Shown here: positions 7,501-15,708 of the stretch, piece by piece | How the letters are laid out: every line of letters begins with the position of its first letter | Position numbering within the stretch: position 1 is the stretch's first letter | Source of the DNA: Christensenella hongkongensis | GTDB taxonomy: Bacteria > Bacillota > Clostridia > Christensenellales > Christensenellaceae | Assembly (NCBI RefSeq): GCF_000981035.1 | Contig: NZ_LAYJ01000112.1 | Span: 337,928 to 401,927 of the forward strand | Length of the DNA stretch: 64,000 nt | Reading direction: 5' to 3' | The notes under the pieces: generated by a model | Database searches by the model: none | What the model was told of the DNA's origin: nothing | The model's input: only the letters and a program-made list of their open reading frames with translations | Program-made: the position numbers and the translations under genes

Positions 7501-8289
7501 ATGAGACAGATTGTAGCAGCACGCAGGAGAAGCAGGCGGCTGACAAAACGGTTTGCAAAATTTATTGTAGTGATTCTGATTGTCGTCATTGGCATATGCG
7601 CGGGCGCAAAGCTGATTCCCGCGGCGGTCACGAAAGCCGTGGACGCCGGTGCGGCAGCAGAGCAAACGGCGCCTGCCGGGCAGGCGCAGGGGAATGTAAC
7701 GGCCCTTGACGACGGGCGTACAAAGGTAATCGTAGATGCAGGACACGGCGGCGACGACTTTGGGACGTTCGGCGTACTGACACGAAGGATGGAAAAAGAG
7801 GTAAACCTTGAAATCGCGAAGAAATTGCAAAAAGAGCTGGAAGCAAAAGGGATCAACGTAATCATGACGCGTACGGACGACGGAATGATCGCTCCCACCA
7901 AGGCGGAGGACATGAAAAAGCGCGAAGATATCATCAGCGAATCCAATGCAGATATGTTCATCAGCATTCATCAGAATTTTTATGATAAGGGGCAAAGCGT
8001 TAAAGGGCCGCAGGTTTTTTACAGGGAGCCAAACGCACGGGGTAAAAAGCTTGCACAATGTATCCAGCAGGAAATGAATACGCAGCTTGACGTGGAAGAG
8101 CCGCGGGAGATTGGCGAAGGTGATTATCAACTTCTCAGGCCGGGTAATCAACCCAGTGTTATTGTAGAGTGTGGATTTTTCTCTAATCCGGAGGAGGAAC
8201 AAATGCTGCAGCAGGACGGCTATCAGAATAAAATTGTTGCGGCGATCATTTCAGGGATAGACGATTTTGAGGAGAATAATGCGGCGTGA
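7501..8289 (+). CDS. N-acetylmuramoyl-L-alanine amidase, CwlD-like
   Basis: Zinc amidase (Amidase_3) that cleaves the bond between N-acetylmuramic acid and L-alanine in peptidoglycan. It has 262 residues: a basic N-terminus, a membrane anchor or signal at about 18-38, a short linker, then the catalytic domain from about 75. Zinc ligands are His82 (VDAGHGG), Glu98 (MEKEVNLE) and His157 (SIHQNF); the catalytic Glu223 lies in VIVECGFFSN. The size and layout resemble CwlD, which makes muramic-delta-lactam in spore cortex, but a vegetative role is equally possible because no sporulation genes are adjacent. AAGGAGA precedes the ATG. Confidence 0.93.
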   Translation: MRQIVAARRRSRRLTKRFAKFIVVILIVVIGICAGAKLIPAAVTKAVDAGAAAEQTAPAGQAQGNVTALDDGRTKVIVDAGHGGDDFGTFGVLTRRMEKEVNLEIAKKLQKELEAKGINVIMTRTDDGMIAPTKAEDMKKREDIISESNADMFISIHQNFYDKGQSVKGPQVFYREPNARGKKLAQCIQQEMNTQLDVEEPREIGEGDYQLLRPGNQPSVIVECGFFSNPEEEQMLQQDGYQNKIVAAIISGIDDFEENNAA

Positions 8290-8321
8290 CCGCTTTCAAA
8301 TAGATTTGCACGACACAACCA

Positions 8322-8364
8322 GTAAAAATCCGTTCAGCTTATGATAAGCTGAACGGATTTTTAC
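8322..8364 (+). terminator. Long perfect-palindrome terminator
   Basis: Two perfectly complementary 21-nt arms around G8343, with TCCGTTCAGCTTAT in the left arm. A-run and T-run ends allow termination in either direction. It closes the amidase transcript. Confidence 0.85.
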
Positions 8365-8420
8365 CATTTCAGGACAATTTTTTTTGAAACAAAAAATTAG
8401 AAAAAACTTTCTTTATTATA

Positions 8421-8474
8421 TAGTAATACTAAACTTTTGGCTCTGTTTTACTAAGAAATTGCAATAGTAATACT
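8421..8474. repeat. Direct repeat TAGTAATACT upstream of the pot operon
   Basis: TAGTAATACT occurs at 8421-8430 and again at 8465-8474, 44 bp apart, about four helical turns. Each copy is nearly self-complementary. The second runs into a small inverted repeat, ACTGT-gaaa-ACAGT (8472-8485). These could be binding sites for a regulator acting on the promoter at 8516-8544; inference only. Confidence 0.4.
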
Positions 8475-8515
8475 GTGAAAACAGTGAGGAATGTTTTAGC
8501 AGGAAAGGATTTTTG

Positions 8516-8544
8516 TTGACAGCGCCGGTTGGTTATGGTTAAAT
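8516..8544 (+). promoter_or_regulatory. Promoter of the polyamine operon
   Basis: TTGACA (8516-8521), a 17-nt spacer and TTAAAT (8539-8544), about 75 nt before the regulator gene. Confidence 0.7.
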
Positions 8545-8571
8545 ATTATTTGCGAATATTGGTTTAATAAT

Positions 8572-8590
8572 AATAAACAAAATGTTTATT
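8572..8590. promoter_or_regulatory. Candidate operator of the XRE/cupin regulator
   Basis: Perfect 8-bp inverted repeat AATAAACA-aaa-TGTTTATT between the promoter and the regulator start. The position and symmetry suit autoregulation by the dimeric XRE-type protein encoded next, but no binding data exist in the sequence. Confidence 0.5.
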
Positions 8591-8619
8591 TAACTGTTAT
8601 TCCGGAAAAGGAAACGTAT

Positions 8620-9153
8620 ATGAATATAGGAGAAAAAATAAAAGCGCGCAGGCAAAGGCTGGGGCTTACGCAAAGCGAGCTTGCGGACAGGGCAGAGCTT
8701 TCCAAAGGATTTATATCGCAGTTGGAACGGGACCTTACCTCGCCATCCATCGCGACGCTGACCGATATTCTGGAATGCCTTGGAACAGACCTTCCGGAGT
8801 TTTTCAATGAACGTGAGGAGGAAAAGGTCGCTTTTGCACAGGCAGACCTGTTTGAGAAAACAGACGACGACAAGAGCATTTTGTGGCTGGTGCCCAACGC
8901 GCAGAAAAATATGATGGAGCCGATTCTGCTGCGCCTGAAGGCGGGCTGCTCTACGGAGGAAGACCATCCGCACGAGGGCGAGGAATTTGGTTATGTGCTT
9001 TGCGGCGCGGTTACGCTCGTCCTTGGAATGAAGAAACATAAAATCAGGAAGGGCGGCAGCTTTTATTTTAAAACGAATGTGCCGCACCGGATCGAAAACA
9101 ACGGGAAAAAAGACGCGGAGATATTGTGGGTATCCACGCCGCCAAATTTTTAA
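8620..9153 (+). CDS. XRE-cupin transcriptional regulator (PuuR-like)
   Basis: A 177-residue regulator. An N-terminal helix-turn-helix (MNIGEKIKARRQRLGLTQSE, then ELSKGFISQLE, residues 1-60) is joined to a C-terminal cupin (about 105-175; HPHEGEEFGYVLCGAVTLVL and GGSFYFKTNVPHRIEN). Proteins of this design often sense small metabolites such as putrescine. It is the first gene of a run with potA, potB, potC and potD and very likely regulates that operon in response to polyamines. The ATG at 8620 is weakly supported by GGAAACG upstream, but it starts exactly at the HTH. Confidence 0.88.
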   Translation: MNIGEKIKARRQRLGLTQSELADRAELSKGFISQLERDLTSPSIATLTDILECLGTDLPEFFNEREEEKVAFAQADLFEKTDDDKSILWLVPNAQKNMMEPILLRLKAGCSTEEDHPHEGEEFGYVLCGAVTLVLGMKKHKIRKGGSFYFKTNVPHRIENNGKKDAEILWVSTPPNF

Positions 9154-9179
9154 ATAAGTAACGGGAAGGAAAAATTGCC

Positions 9180-10268
9180 ATGTCGGAACACATCATTGAT
9201 TTTTTGGGCGTATTTAAGGAATTTGACGGAGTGGAAGTGCTCTCGAATATCAATTTGTATATCAAGCAAAACGAATTCCTGACGCTGTTGGGACCGTCCG
9301 GCTGCGGGAAAACGACGCTGCTTCGGATGATCGCGGGTTTTGAGGAGCCTACGCGCGGAGACATCCATTTGTTCGGCGAGAGCATCAAGGGACTTCCGCC
9401 ATATAAGCGGCGCGTGAATACAGTATTCCAGAAATACGCTTTGTTCCCGCATTTGAATGTATTTGACAATATCGCGTTCGGACTCAAAATTAAAAAAATG
9501 GATAAAAATACAATCAAAAGCAAGGTAAGCGATATGCTGCGCCTTGTAGGTCTTTCAGGCTACGGGGACAGGGATATTGCGAAGCTTTCAGGCGGGCAGC
9601 AGCAGCGTGTGGCGATTGCCCGGGCGCTTGTGAACGAACCGGAGGTACTGCTTCTCGACGAACCGCTTGGCGCGCTCGACCTGAAGTTCCGGCAGGAGAT
9701 GCAGTTGGAGCTCAAGCGGATGCAAAAATCACTTGGCATCACCTTTGTTTACGTGACGCACGACCAGGAAGAGGCGCTTACGATGAGTGACGCCATTGCG
9801 GTCATGAATGACGGCGTCATCCAGCAGCTTGGCACGCCGGAGCAGATTTACAACGAACCGAAAAATTCGTTTGTCGCGGATTTCATTGGTGAATCCAATA
9901 TCATCAGCGGCATCATGATCAGGGACTATTACGTACACTTTGCTGATAATGATTTTGTATGTCTGGATCGCGGCTTTAACGAAAACGAACCGGTTCAGGT
10001 GGTGGTACGTCCGGAGGATATCAATATTACGAAAAATATTACGGATGACATGATCACAGGGACGGTTTCGTCTATCATCTTTATGGGCGTTCATTATGAA
10101 ATCCGTATCAACGGTGATAACGGCTTTGAGTGGCTGGTGCATTCTACTGATTATTTTGGAACGGATGAACGAGTGGGCTTTACGCTCGAGCCGGATGATA
10201 TCCATGTGATGGAAGTAAGCCAGTACGACAAGATGCGCATTGACGATGTTGTGGAGGCCGCAAGATGA
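9180..10268 (+). CDS. potA: Spermidine/putrescine ABC transporter ATPase
   Basis: Energy-providing subunit of the polyamine importer; 362 residues. The ATPase domain (1-240) has Walker [11 protein letters not shown]-loop [12 protein letters not shown], signature LSGGQQQR, Walker [13 protein letters not shown] and H-loop VTHDQEEA. The C-terminal half (about 250-360) is the TOBE-type regulatory domain seen in PotA and other MalK-like ATPases. GGGAAGG precedes the ATG. The stop overlaps the potB start in ATGA, indicating translational coupling. Confidence 0.95.
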   Translation: MSEHIIDFLGVFKEFDGVEVLSNINLYIKQNEFLTLLGPSGCGKTTLLRMIAGFEEPTRGDIHLFGESIKGLPPYKRRVNTVFQKYALFPHLNVFDNIAFGLKIKKMDKNTIKSKVSDMLRLVGLSGYGDRDIAKLSGGQQQRVAIARALVNEPEVLLLDEPLGALDLKFRQEMQLELKRMQKSLGITFVYVTHDQEEALTMSDAIAVMNDGVIQQLGTPEQIYNEPKNSFVADFIGESNIISGIMIRDYYVHFADNDFVCLDRGFNENEPVQVVVRPEDINITKNITDDMITGTVSSIIFMGVHYEIRINGDNGFEWLVHSTDYFGTDERVGFTLEPDDIHVMEVSQYDKMRIDDVVEAAR

Positions 10269-11122
10269 GGCGGGGAAGGGCGCATGAGCTCGTGGGCACA
10301 CGCAGGGTATTTGCGTTGCCGTACGTAGCGTGGATCGCCATTTTTACGATTGCCCCTCTGATTTTGATATTGCTTTACGCCTTTACCGCAACAGGATCGG
10401 GCGGCGTTATGGTGCTGACTCTGGAAAATTTGGAACGGGCGTTTTCGCCGCTTTATATGACGGTTTTCTGGCGCAGCGTATGGATGGCATTTTTGGCGAC
10501 GGCGGTTTGCCTGCTGATCGGTTATCCGGCGGCGTACCTGATGGCCAAAATGAAATCGAATATCGCGGCGCTGGTTTCAGTGCTGTTTATCCTGCCGATG
10601 TGGATGAACTTCCTGCTGCGAACCTATGCGTGGCGGGCGCTGCTGGACAACGCGGGAATCATCAACCAGGGGCTCATGGCGCTTGGATTCGAGCCGGTGC
10701 AGTTTTTGTATACGGAAGGCGCGATCATTTTCGGGCTTGTGTATAATTTCCTGCCGTTTATGATCCTGCCGATCTATTCCATTTTCCAGAAAATGGATAC
10801 GTCCTGCATCCAGGCAGCTCAGGATTTGGGGGCAAATAAGTGGCAAACCTTTTGGCGGGTTACGCTGCCCCTTTCCAAGGGCGGGATTATTTCCGGTGTC
10901 ACTATGGTATTTATGCCCGCAATGACGACCTTTGTGATCACACGGCTTCTTGGAGGGAGCCATTTCATGATGTATGGCGACCTGATAGAAATGCAGTTTT
11001 TATTGCTGTCGGAATGGAATTTCGGTTCGGCGCTTGCCGTAGTTATGATGATCCTTACAATCATCTTCATGTGGCTGCTGCGCCGCTACGACAAAGAAGG
11101 GGAAGGAGGGGCGCTGATGTGA
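10265..11122 (+). CDS. potB: Spermidine/putrescine ABC transporter permease
   Basis: First membrane-spanning subunit of the polyamine importer, 285 residues with about six helices. The coupling helix that docks onto PotA is visible as the EAA-like loop [19 protein letters not shown] (about residues 183-201). N-terminal residues [19 protein letters not shown] form TM1. It lies between potA and potC, as in most pot operons. Confidence 0.94.
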   Translation: MRRGRAHELVGTRRVFALPYVAWIAIFTIAPLILILLYAFTATGSGGVMVLTLENLERAFSPLYMTVFWRSVWMAFLATAVCLLIGYPAAYLMAKMKSNIAALVSVLFILPMWMNFLLRTYAWRALLDNAGIINQGLMALGFEPVQFLYTEGAIIFGLVYNFLPFMILPIYSIFQKMDTSCIQAAQDLGANKWQTFWRVTLPLSKGGIISGVTMVFMPAMTTFVITRLLGGSHFMMYGDLIEMQFLLLSEWNFGSALAVVMMILTIIFMWLLRRYDKEGEGGALM

Positions 11123-11156
11123 CCTGCCATTTGGCACATTTGCGCGGAGGTGGCTT

Positions 11157-11954
11157 ATGCTGAAATTTTTAAAACGGTTTTACCTGGCGATTATTCTGGT
11201 CTTTATGTACCTGCCAATCGCGGCCCTCATCATCTTTTCCTTCAACGGTTCAAAATCCATGGCAAAGTGGACGGGCTTTTCCCTTCATTGGTACGAACAG
11301 CTTTTCTCGGATCCGACGATTGCCGAGGCGATATGGGTAACCGTGTCCATTGCGATTATTGCGGCAGTCGCGGCGACGCTGATTGGTACGCTTGCGGCGA
11401 TCGGCATGGATAATTTTCGGAAAAAGAGCAGGAATGTAATGGTGAATATCACTTATATCCCCATGGTCAACGCAGAGATCGTGACGGGTATCTCGCTGCT
11501 GCTGCTGTTTATTTTCCTCAATATCCCCCGTGGATATTGGACAATGCTGCTGGCGCATATCACCTTTGATATCCCGTACGTTATTTTTTCCGTGCTGCCC
11601 AAGCTGCGGCAAATGGACCAGGGGACCTACGAGGCCGCGCTTGATATGGGCGCAAAGCCGGCATACGCGGTCAGGAAGGTGATATTGCCGCAGATTATGC
11701 CGGGAATCGTAACCGGCTTCTTGCTTGCGTTCACGATGTCCTTCGACGACTTTATGATCAGCTTCTTTACGTCGCAGGGCGCAATACAAAACCTCTCCAC
11801 GTATATTTACAGTATGGCGCGCGTGGGCATCAACCCTATGATCAACGCGTTGTCCGCCATTATGTTTGTAGTGGTGATCGTACTGTTGCTTGTTATTAAT
11901 CTGAGGTCGATCAAAAAGACAAAAAGGACTCCGCAGCTGGAGGAATTTCGCTGA
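11157..11954 (+). CDS. potC: Spermidine/putrescine ABC transporter permease
   Basis: Second permease subunit, 265 residues with six predicted helices. The EAA loop reads EAALDMGAKPAYAVRKVILP (about residues 160-180). The PotC-like N-terminus YLPIAALIIFSFNGSK is present. GGAGG lies nine bases before the ATG at 11157. A 34-nt gap separates it from potB. Confidence 0.94.
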   Translation: MLKFLKRFYLAIILVFMYLPIAALIIFSFNGSKSMAKWTGFSLHWYEQLFSDPTIAEAIWVTVSIAIIAAVAATLIGTLAAIGMDNFRKKSRNVMVNITYIPMVNAEIVTGISLLLLFIFLNIPRGYWTMLLAHITFDIPYVIFSVLPKLRQMDQGTYEAALDMGAKPAYAVRKVILPQIMPGIVTGFLLAFTMSFDDFMISFFTSQGAIQNLSTYIYSMARVGINPMINALSAIMFVVVIVLLLVINLRSIKKTKRTPQLEEFR

Positions 11955-11969
11955 TAGAATGGATAGAAA

Positions 11970-13031
11970 ATGATGAAAAAAATTGTACTTGTTATATTGG
12001 CAGCGCTGCTGCTTATCATTCCGCTTGCGGGCTGTACGGAAAACGAGGGAGGTGCGGACGGACGAAAGGTCGTGCATTTCCTGAACTGGGGGGACTATAT
12101 CGATCCGCAGGTCATTCCGATGTTTGAAGAAGAAAACCCTGATATCAAGATCAATATGACCACGGTTCCGTCCAACGAAGAAATGTATGTGATCGCTACT
12201 ACCGAAGGGACGCAGATTGACGTGGTCGTTCCGTCGGAATATATGATCCAGCGGCTGATGCTCGAGGACCGGCTTGCAAAGCTCGATCATTCCAAAATGG
12301 AAAATTATCAATACATAGAGGATTTTGCAAGCACATGCACCTATGATCCAAATGGAGATTATTCCCTTCCGTATACGTGGGGAACGTTCGGCATCCTGTA
12401 TAACAGTAAAATGGTGGATGGGGAGCCGGACAGCTGGGATGTGTTGTTTGATCCCAAATACGAAAAGCAGATTTTGATGTACGACAGCATCCGCGACAGC
12501 GTTGGAGTAGCGCTGATTAAGCTTGGATACAGTATCAATACCCAAAATCAGCAGGAGCTTGACGAGGCTGCGGAGCTGCTGGTAGAGCAAAAACCCCTTG
12601 TGCTTGCTTATGGAACGGACGATTTGCGTATGACCATGGTGAGCGGCAGCGCTGCGCTCGCGCCAATGTATGCGGGCGACGCGGCATATTCCATGATCGA
12701 TAATCCGGACCTTGAGTATGTGATCCCCAAGGAAGGGGCGAACATCTTTGTGGACGGGCTGTGTATCCTGAATACCACGGATGTGTACGACGAGTCTTTG
12801 CGCTTTATCGATTTTATGATGCGCCCGGATATCGCGGCGATCAATGCGGAATATACCGGTTATTCGACGCCGGAGGATGCGGCCCTTGAACTTGTGGATC
12901 CGGAAATGCTGGATAATTATGCGTTTAATCCGCCAAAAGAGGATCTTGAAAAGTGCGAGTATTATGAATATCTCGACAAAAGCATCCTGCGGATGTATGA
13001 AGATGCGTGGATGAAAGTGAAGATTGCATGA
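11970..13031 (+). CDS. potD: Polyamine-binding lipoprotein
   Basis: Extracellular substrate-binding protein for spermidine/putrescine, 353 residues. The signal peptide ends in a lipobox LAGC with Cys22 as the lipidated residue. The mature protein begins with the PotD-like VVHFLNWGDYIDPQVIPMFE and includes DVVVPSEYMIQRL and LPYTWGTFGILYN, the last a typical stretch of the ligand pocket. It is the final gene of the operon and is followed by a strong terminator. Confidence 0.95.
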   Translation: MMKKIVLVILAALLLIIPLAGCTENEGGADGRKVVHFLNWGDYIDPQVIPMFEEENPDIKINMTTVPSNEEMYVIATTEGTQIDVVVPSEYMIQRLMLEDRLAKLDHSKMENYQYIEDFASTCTYDPNGDYSLPYTWGTFGILYNSKMVDGEPDSWDVLFDPKYEKQILMYDSIRDSVGVALIKLGYSINTQNQQELDEAAELLVEQKPLVLAYGTDDLRMTMVSGSAALAPMYAGDAAYSMIDNPDLEYVIPKEGANIFVDGLCILNTTDVYDESLRFIDFMMRPDIAAINAEYTGYSTPEDAALELVDPEMLDNYAFNPPKEDLEKCEYYEYLDKSILRMYEDAWMKVKIA

Positions 13032-13044
13032 GGACAGGCAAATG

Positions 13045-13078
13045 AAAAGCCGGCAGGATTATCCTGCCGGCTTTTTTT
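13045..13078 (+). terminator. Terminator of the pot operon
   Basis: AAAAGCCGGCAGGAT (13045-13059), one loop base, then ATCCTGCCGGCTTTT followed by more T: a 15-bp perfect stem with a T tract. Confidence 0.94.
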
Positions 13079-13181
13079 GCCTGTCTGTGTAAAGCTCAAA
13101 ATATGGACTAACATTCTAAAAAATTGGTTCGTTACATAAGAAGTTACACGATATTTTGCGTCAAACATTTTTAATTTTGGC

Positions 13182-13211
13182 TTGACAATAAGTATTAAGA
13201 TAATGTATGAT
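13182..13211 (+). promoter_or_regulatory. Promoter of the TetR gene
   Basis: TTGACA (13182-13187), an 18-nt spacer and TATGAT (13206-13211). The -10 hexamer runs into the 32-bp palindrome, so a bound repressor would block polymerase. Confidence 0.75.
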
Positions 13212-13240
13212 AACGTTGTTATCATGATAACAACGTTATC
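13209..13240. promoter_or_regulatory. 32-bp double palindromic TetR operator
   Basis: The whole 32 bp is its own reverse complement. Each half is also a palindrome with a 3-nt centre: GATAAC-gtt-GTTATC, then AT, then GATAAC-aac-GTTATC. This looks like a site for two TetR dimers. It overlaps the -10 element and ends about 15 nt before the TetR start, implying autorepression and probably control of the downstream transport genes. Confidence 0.85.
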
Positions 13241-13254
13241 GGGAGGAAGCTATA

Positions 13255-13872
13255 TTGATTTCAGAATATGATAAAACACATGAAAACATCCTCAAAAGCG
13301 CCAAAAAGGAATTTTCAGAACATGGTTTTACCGGAGCATCCTTACGCCAGATCGCGGCTGGGGCTGGCCTTACAACAGGTGCGCTTTATCGGCATTTCAA
13401 AGATAAGGATGATTTGTTTGCGGCACTTGTTTCCCCAGTGTGCAAGGCCTTTTTAGAGCAGTACGATTTAGTTGGCGACGGATATCTTGAACAGCTCGAT
13501 CAATCTGGAGTAGAGGCCATGTGGGAATCCTCTTCTGATTCGATTAAGGGAATGATAGAATACGCATATCAATACTTTGATATTTTCCGTATTTTGATTA
13601 TGGCTTCAGAGCAAACGCCATTTGAAGATTTTACCAATCAATTAGTAGAAAAAAATGTAGATTTAACTCAACGATATCTGGAGGCGGCACAAAAGAAGGG
13701 ATATCGTGTCAATATGGTAACGAGGGATGATTTACATATCTTAATCAACGCGCAAATGTCATGCGTATTTGAAATGCTGATACATAATGTCCCGCGTGAC
13801 AAAGCGGTTGAACAGGCTGGCAGGATATCTAAGTTTTTTACAGGCGGTTGGCAAAAGCTGATAATGGAATAG
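13255..13872 (+). CDS. TetR-family transcriptional regulator
   Basis: A 205-residue one-component repressor. The N-terminal HTH (about residues 10-55) reads FSEHGFTGASLRQIAAGAGL then TTGALYRHFKDKDDLFAALV, the classic TetR pattern. The C-terminal ligand domain is not diagnostic. Translation begins with TTG at 13255, preceded by GGGAGGA; no in-frame ATG is available near the HTH. It heads a module of two half-ABC transporters and an ECF importer, and its own promoter carries a large palindrome. The ligand is probably a substrate of those transporters or a related metal-chelate signal, but this is inference. Confidence 0.92.
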   Translation: MISEYDKTHENILKSAKKEFSEHGFTGASLRQIAAGAGLTTGALYRHFKDKDDLFAALVSPVCKAFLEQYDLVGDGYLEQLDQSGVEAMWESSSDSIKGMIEYAYQYFDIFRILIMASEQTPFEDFTNQLVEKNVDLTQRYLEAAQKKGYRVNMVTRDDLHILINAQMSCVFEMLIHNVPRDKAVEQAGRISKFFTGGWQKLIME

Positions 13873-13881
13873 CTCAATAAA

Positions 13882-13903
13882 TACTCCGCTAAAGAGCGGA
13901 GTA
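13882..13903 (+). other. Hairpin between TetR and transporter genes
   Basis: TACTCCGCT-aaag-AGCGGAGTA, a 9-bp perfect stem followed by an A-rich rather than T-rich run, so it is a poor terminator on the plus strand. It may stabilise or process the transcript and set different levels for tetR and the transporters. Confidence 0.5.
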
Positions 13904-13956
13904 AAAAATACAATGAAGTTAGCGTGTGCTAATTCACGTTTGGTTAAGGAGGCAGA

Positions 13957-15708
13957 ATGAAACAGATAAACGATAAGCGTGGTGCAAAATATATCTTTGC
14001 ACTTGCGGGAAAAAATACAAGACCGCTTTATGGCAGTATGATATTCAGCATACTTTCTGGACTGTGTTCATTTATCCCATTCATTATGGCATATCAAATT
14101 ATCATGTTTTTGGTAACTGGTAATGGGAGTATTGAGATTGCAATACACTACGCAGTTATCGCTGCGCTTGCACTTGCAGGTAAGTTTATTTTTATGGTTA
14201 TTGCATTAAGCCTTTCCCATATTGGTGCGTTTAACACATTATATTCCGTTCGCTCCAGATTAAGCAAACATATCTCTAAAATCAATTTAGGCTTTTTTGA
14301 TAGTCATACCACTGGAGAAATTAAAAAGGTTGTCATTGAAGATGTGGAACGAATTGAGAAATTTATGGCACATCAAATTCCTGATCTTATTGGAGCGATT
14401 GTAGCGCCTGTCATTATGTTTATTTATCTGCTTTCCCTCAATATCCCAATGGCATTTTGTATGCTTACACCCGTTATTATTGGAGCGGTCATTCAATTTG
14501 CTGCTGTAAAAATAACCGGGAGGCGGATGACGCAATATCATCATTTACTTGGAAAATTAAACTCTGCGATTATGCAATTTATAAACGGGATGCCGATTAT
14601 GAAAATTTTTAATATGACAACTAAATCATATAAGGAATATTCTGATGCAGTAACGGACTATTGCTCTTTCTGGAAACAATGCAGTAAAGACCAGGGTTAT
14701 ACCTACGGATTATTTGTCGCACTGGTGGAAAGCGGTATTGTATTTGTATTGCCTATTGGTGGATTGCTGTATGCACAAGGTACGCTTCCGTTAGCAACTT
14801 ACATTTTCTTTATGATTATGAGCATGGTCTTTTTGTCCAGTTTATTAAATTTGCTTAGTTTTGCACAAACATTCAATCAAGTAATGTCGGGCACCGCCCG
14901 GATAAAGCAGATTATGGATATCCCCTGTGAAAGTGAGGGAACAAAAAAACTGGCTCAGGCAAAGGCGCAGACACTTACTTTTAATGATGTTTCGTTCTCC
15001 TATGGAGCGGCAGAGGTACTACATCATATTGATATTGATATGCCGGCCGGGAGTCTAACTGCATTTGTAGGAGCTTCCGGAGCTGGGAAAACGACCGCAG
15101 CGCAGCTTATTCCAAAATTCTGGGAAGTAACGAATGGCAGTATTTCTATCAGTGACACCAATATCAAGGAATTGAAAAATGAGAATTTAATGCAGCTTGT
15201 TTCATTCGTATTTCAAGAAACGTTTATGCTTGATGATACGATTTATGAAAATATAGCGATTGGAAAGCCAAATGCTTCAAAAGATGATATTGAAGAAGCT
15301 GCAAAGGCAGCGCAGATACATGATTTTATATTGTCGTTACCCAATGGCTATCAAACAAGAATTGGAGAAGAAGGAGTAAAAATGAGCGGCGGTGAGAAAC
15401 AAAGAATTTGTATAGCCCGTGCGATCCTGAAAAATGCTCCAATTATTGTATTCGATGAAGCTACAAGTTATACGGATATTGAAAACGAATACAAAATACA
15501 ACTTGCACTCGCGGAATTACTTCGAGGCAAAACGACGATTATGATAGCGCATCGTCTGCATACAATCATTCAAGCCGATCAAATTTGTGTCTTTGAAAAA
15601 GGGCATATCATAGAAAAGGGAACACATTTTGAATTGTTAAAACAAGGAGGGCAATATAGCAAGATGTGGCAAGCCTATACACAGGACAAACAGGAGGTAG
15701 TTTCATGA
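13957..15708 (+). CDS. Exporter-fold half-ABC transporter 1 (YbtP/IrtA-like)
   Basis: A 583-residue half transporter with an N-terminal six-helix membrane domain (about 1-320) and a C-terminal ATPase. The ATPase has Walker A GASGAGKTT, signature MSGGEKQR and Walker B IIVFDEATSYTD; the usual DEATSALD is altered. It is paired with the next gene through a 4-nt ATGA overlap, so the two probably form a heterodimer. Pairs of this sort adjoining transport genes resemble YbtP/YbtQ and IrtA/IrtB, which have an exporter fold but import ferric siderophores. Which direction and substrate apply here cannot be told from sequence alone. AAGGAGG precedes the start. Confidence 0.85.
   Translation: MKQINDKRGAKYIFALAGKNTRPLYGSMIFSILSGLCSFIPFIMAYQIIMFLVTGNGSIEIAIHYAVIAALALAGKFIFMVIALSLSHIGAFNTLYSVRSRLSKHISKINLGFFDSHTTGEIKKVVIEDVERIEKFMAHQIPDLIGAIVAPVIMFIYLLSLNIPMAFCMLTPVIIGAVIQFAAVKITGRRMTQYHHLLGKLNSAIMQFINGMPIMKIFNMTTKSYKEYSDAVTDYCSFWKQCSKDQGYTYGLFVALVESGIVFVLPIGGLLYAQGTLPLATYIFFMIMSMVFLSSLLNLLSFAQTFNQVMSGTARIKQIMDIPCESEGTKKLAQAKAQTLTFNDVSFSYGAAEVLHHIDIDMPAGSLTAFVGASGAGKTTAAQLIPKFWEVTNGSISISDTNIKELKNENLMQLVSFVFQETFMLDDTIYENIAIGKPNASKDDIEEAAKAAQIHDFILSLPNGYQTRIGEEGVKMSGGEKQRICIARAILKNAPIIVFDEATSYTDIENEYKIQLALAELLRGKTTIMIAHRLHTIIQADQICVFEKGHIIEKGTHFELLKQGGQYSKMWQAYTQDKQEVVS

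Noticed and set aside
11250-12590. 446-codon open frame antisense to potC and potD
   Set aside because: His/Arg-rich shadow of two well-supported pot genes; no ribosome-binding site or domain.
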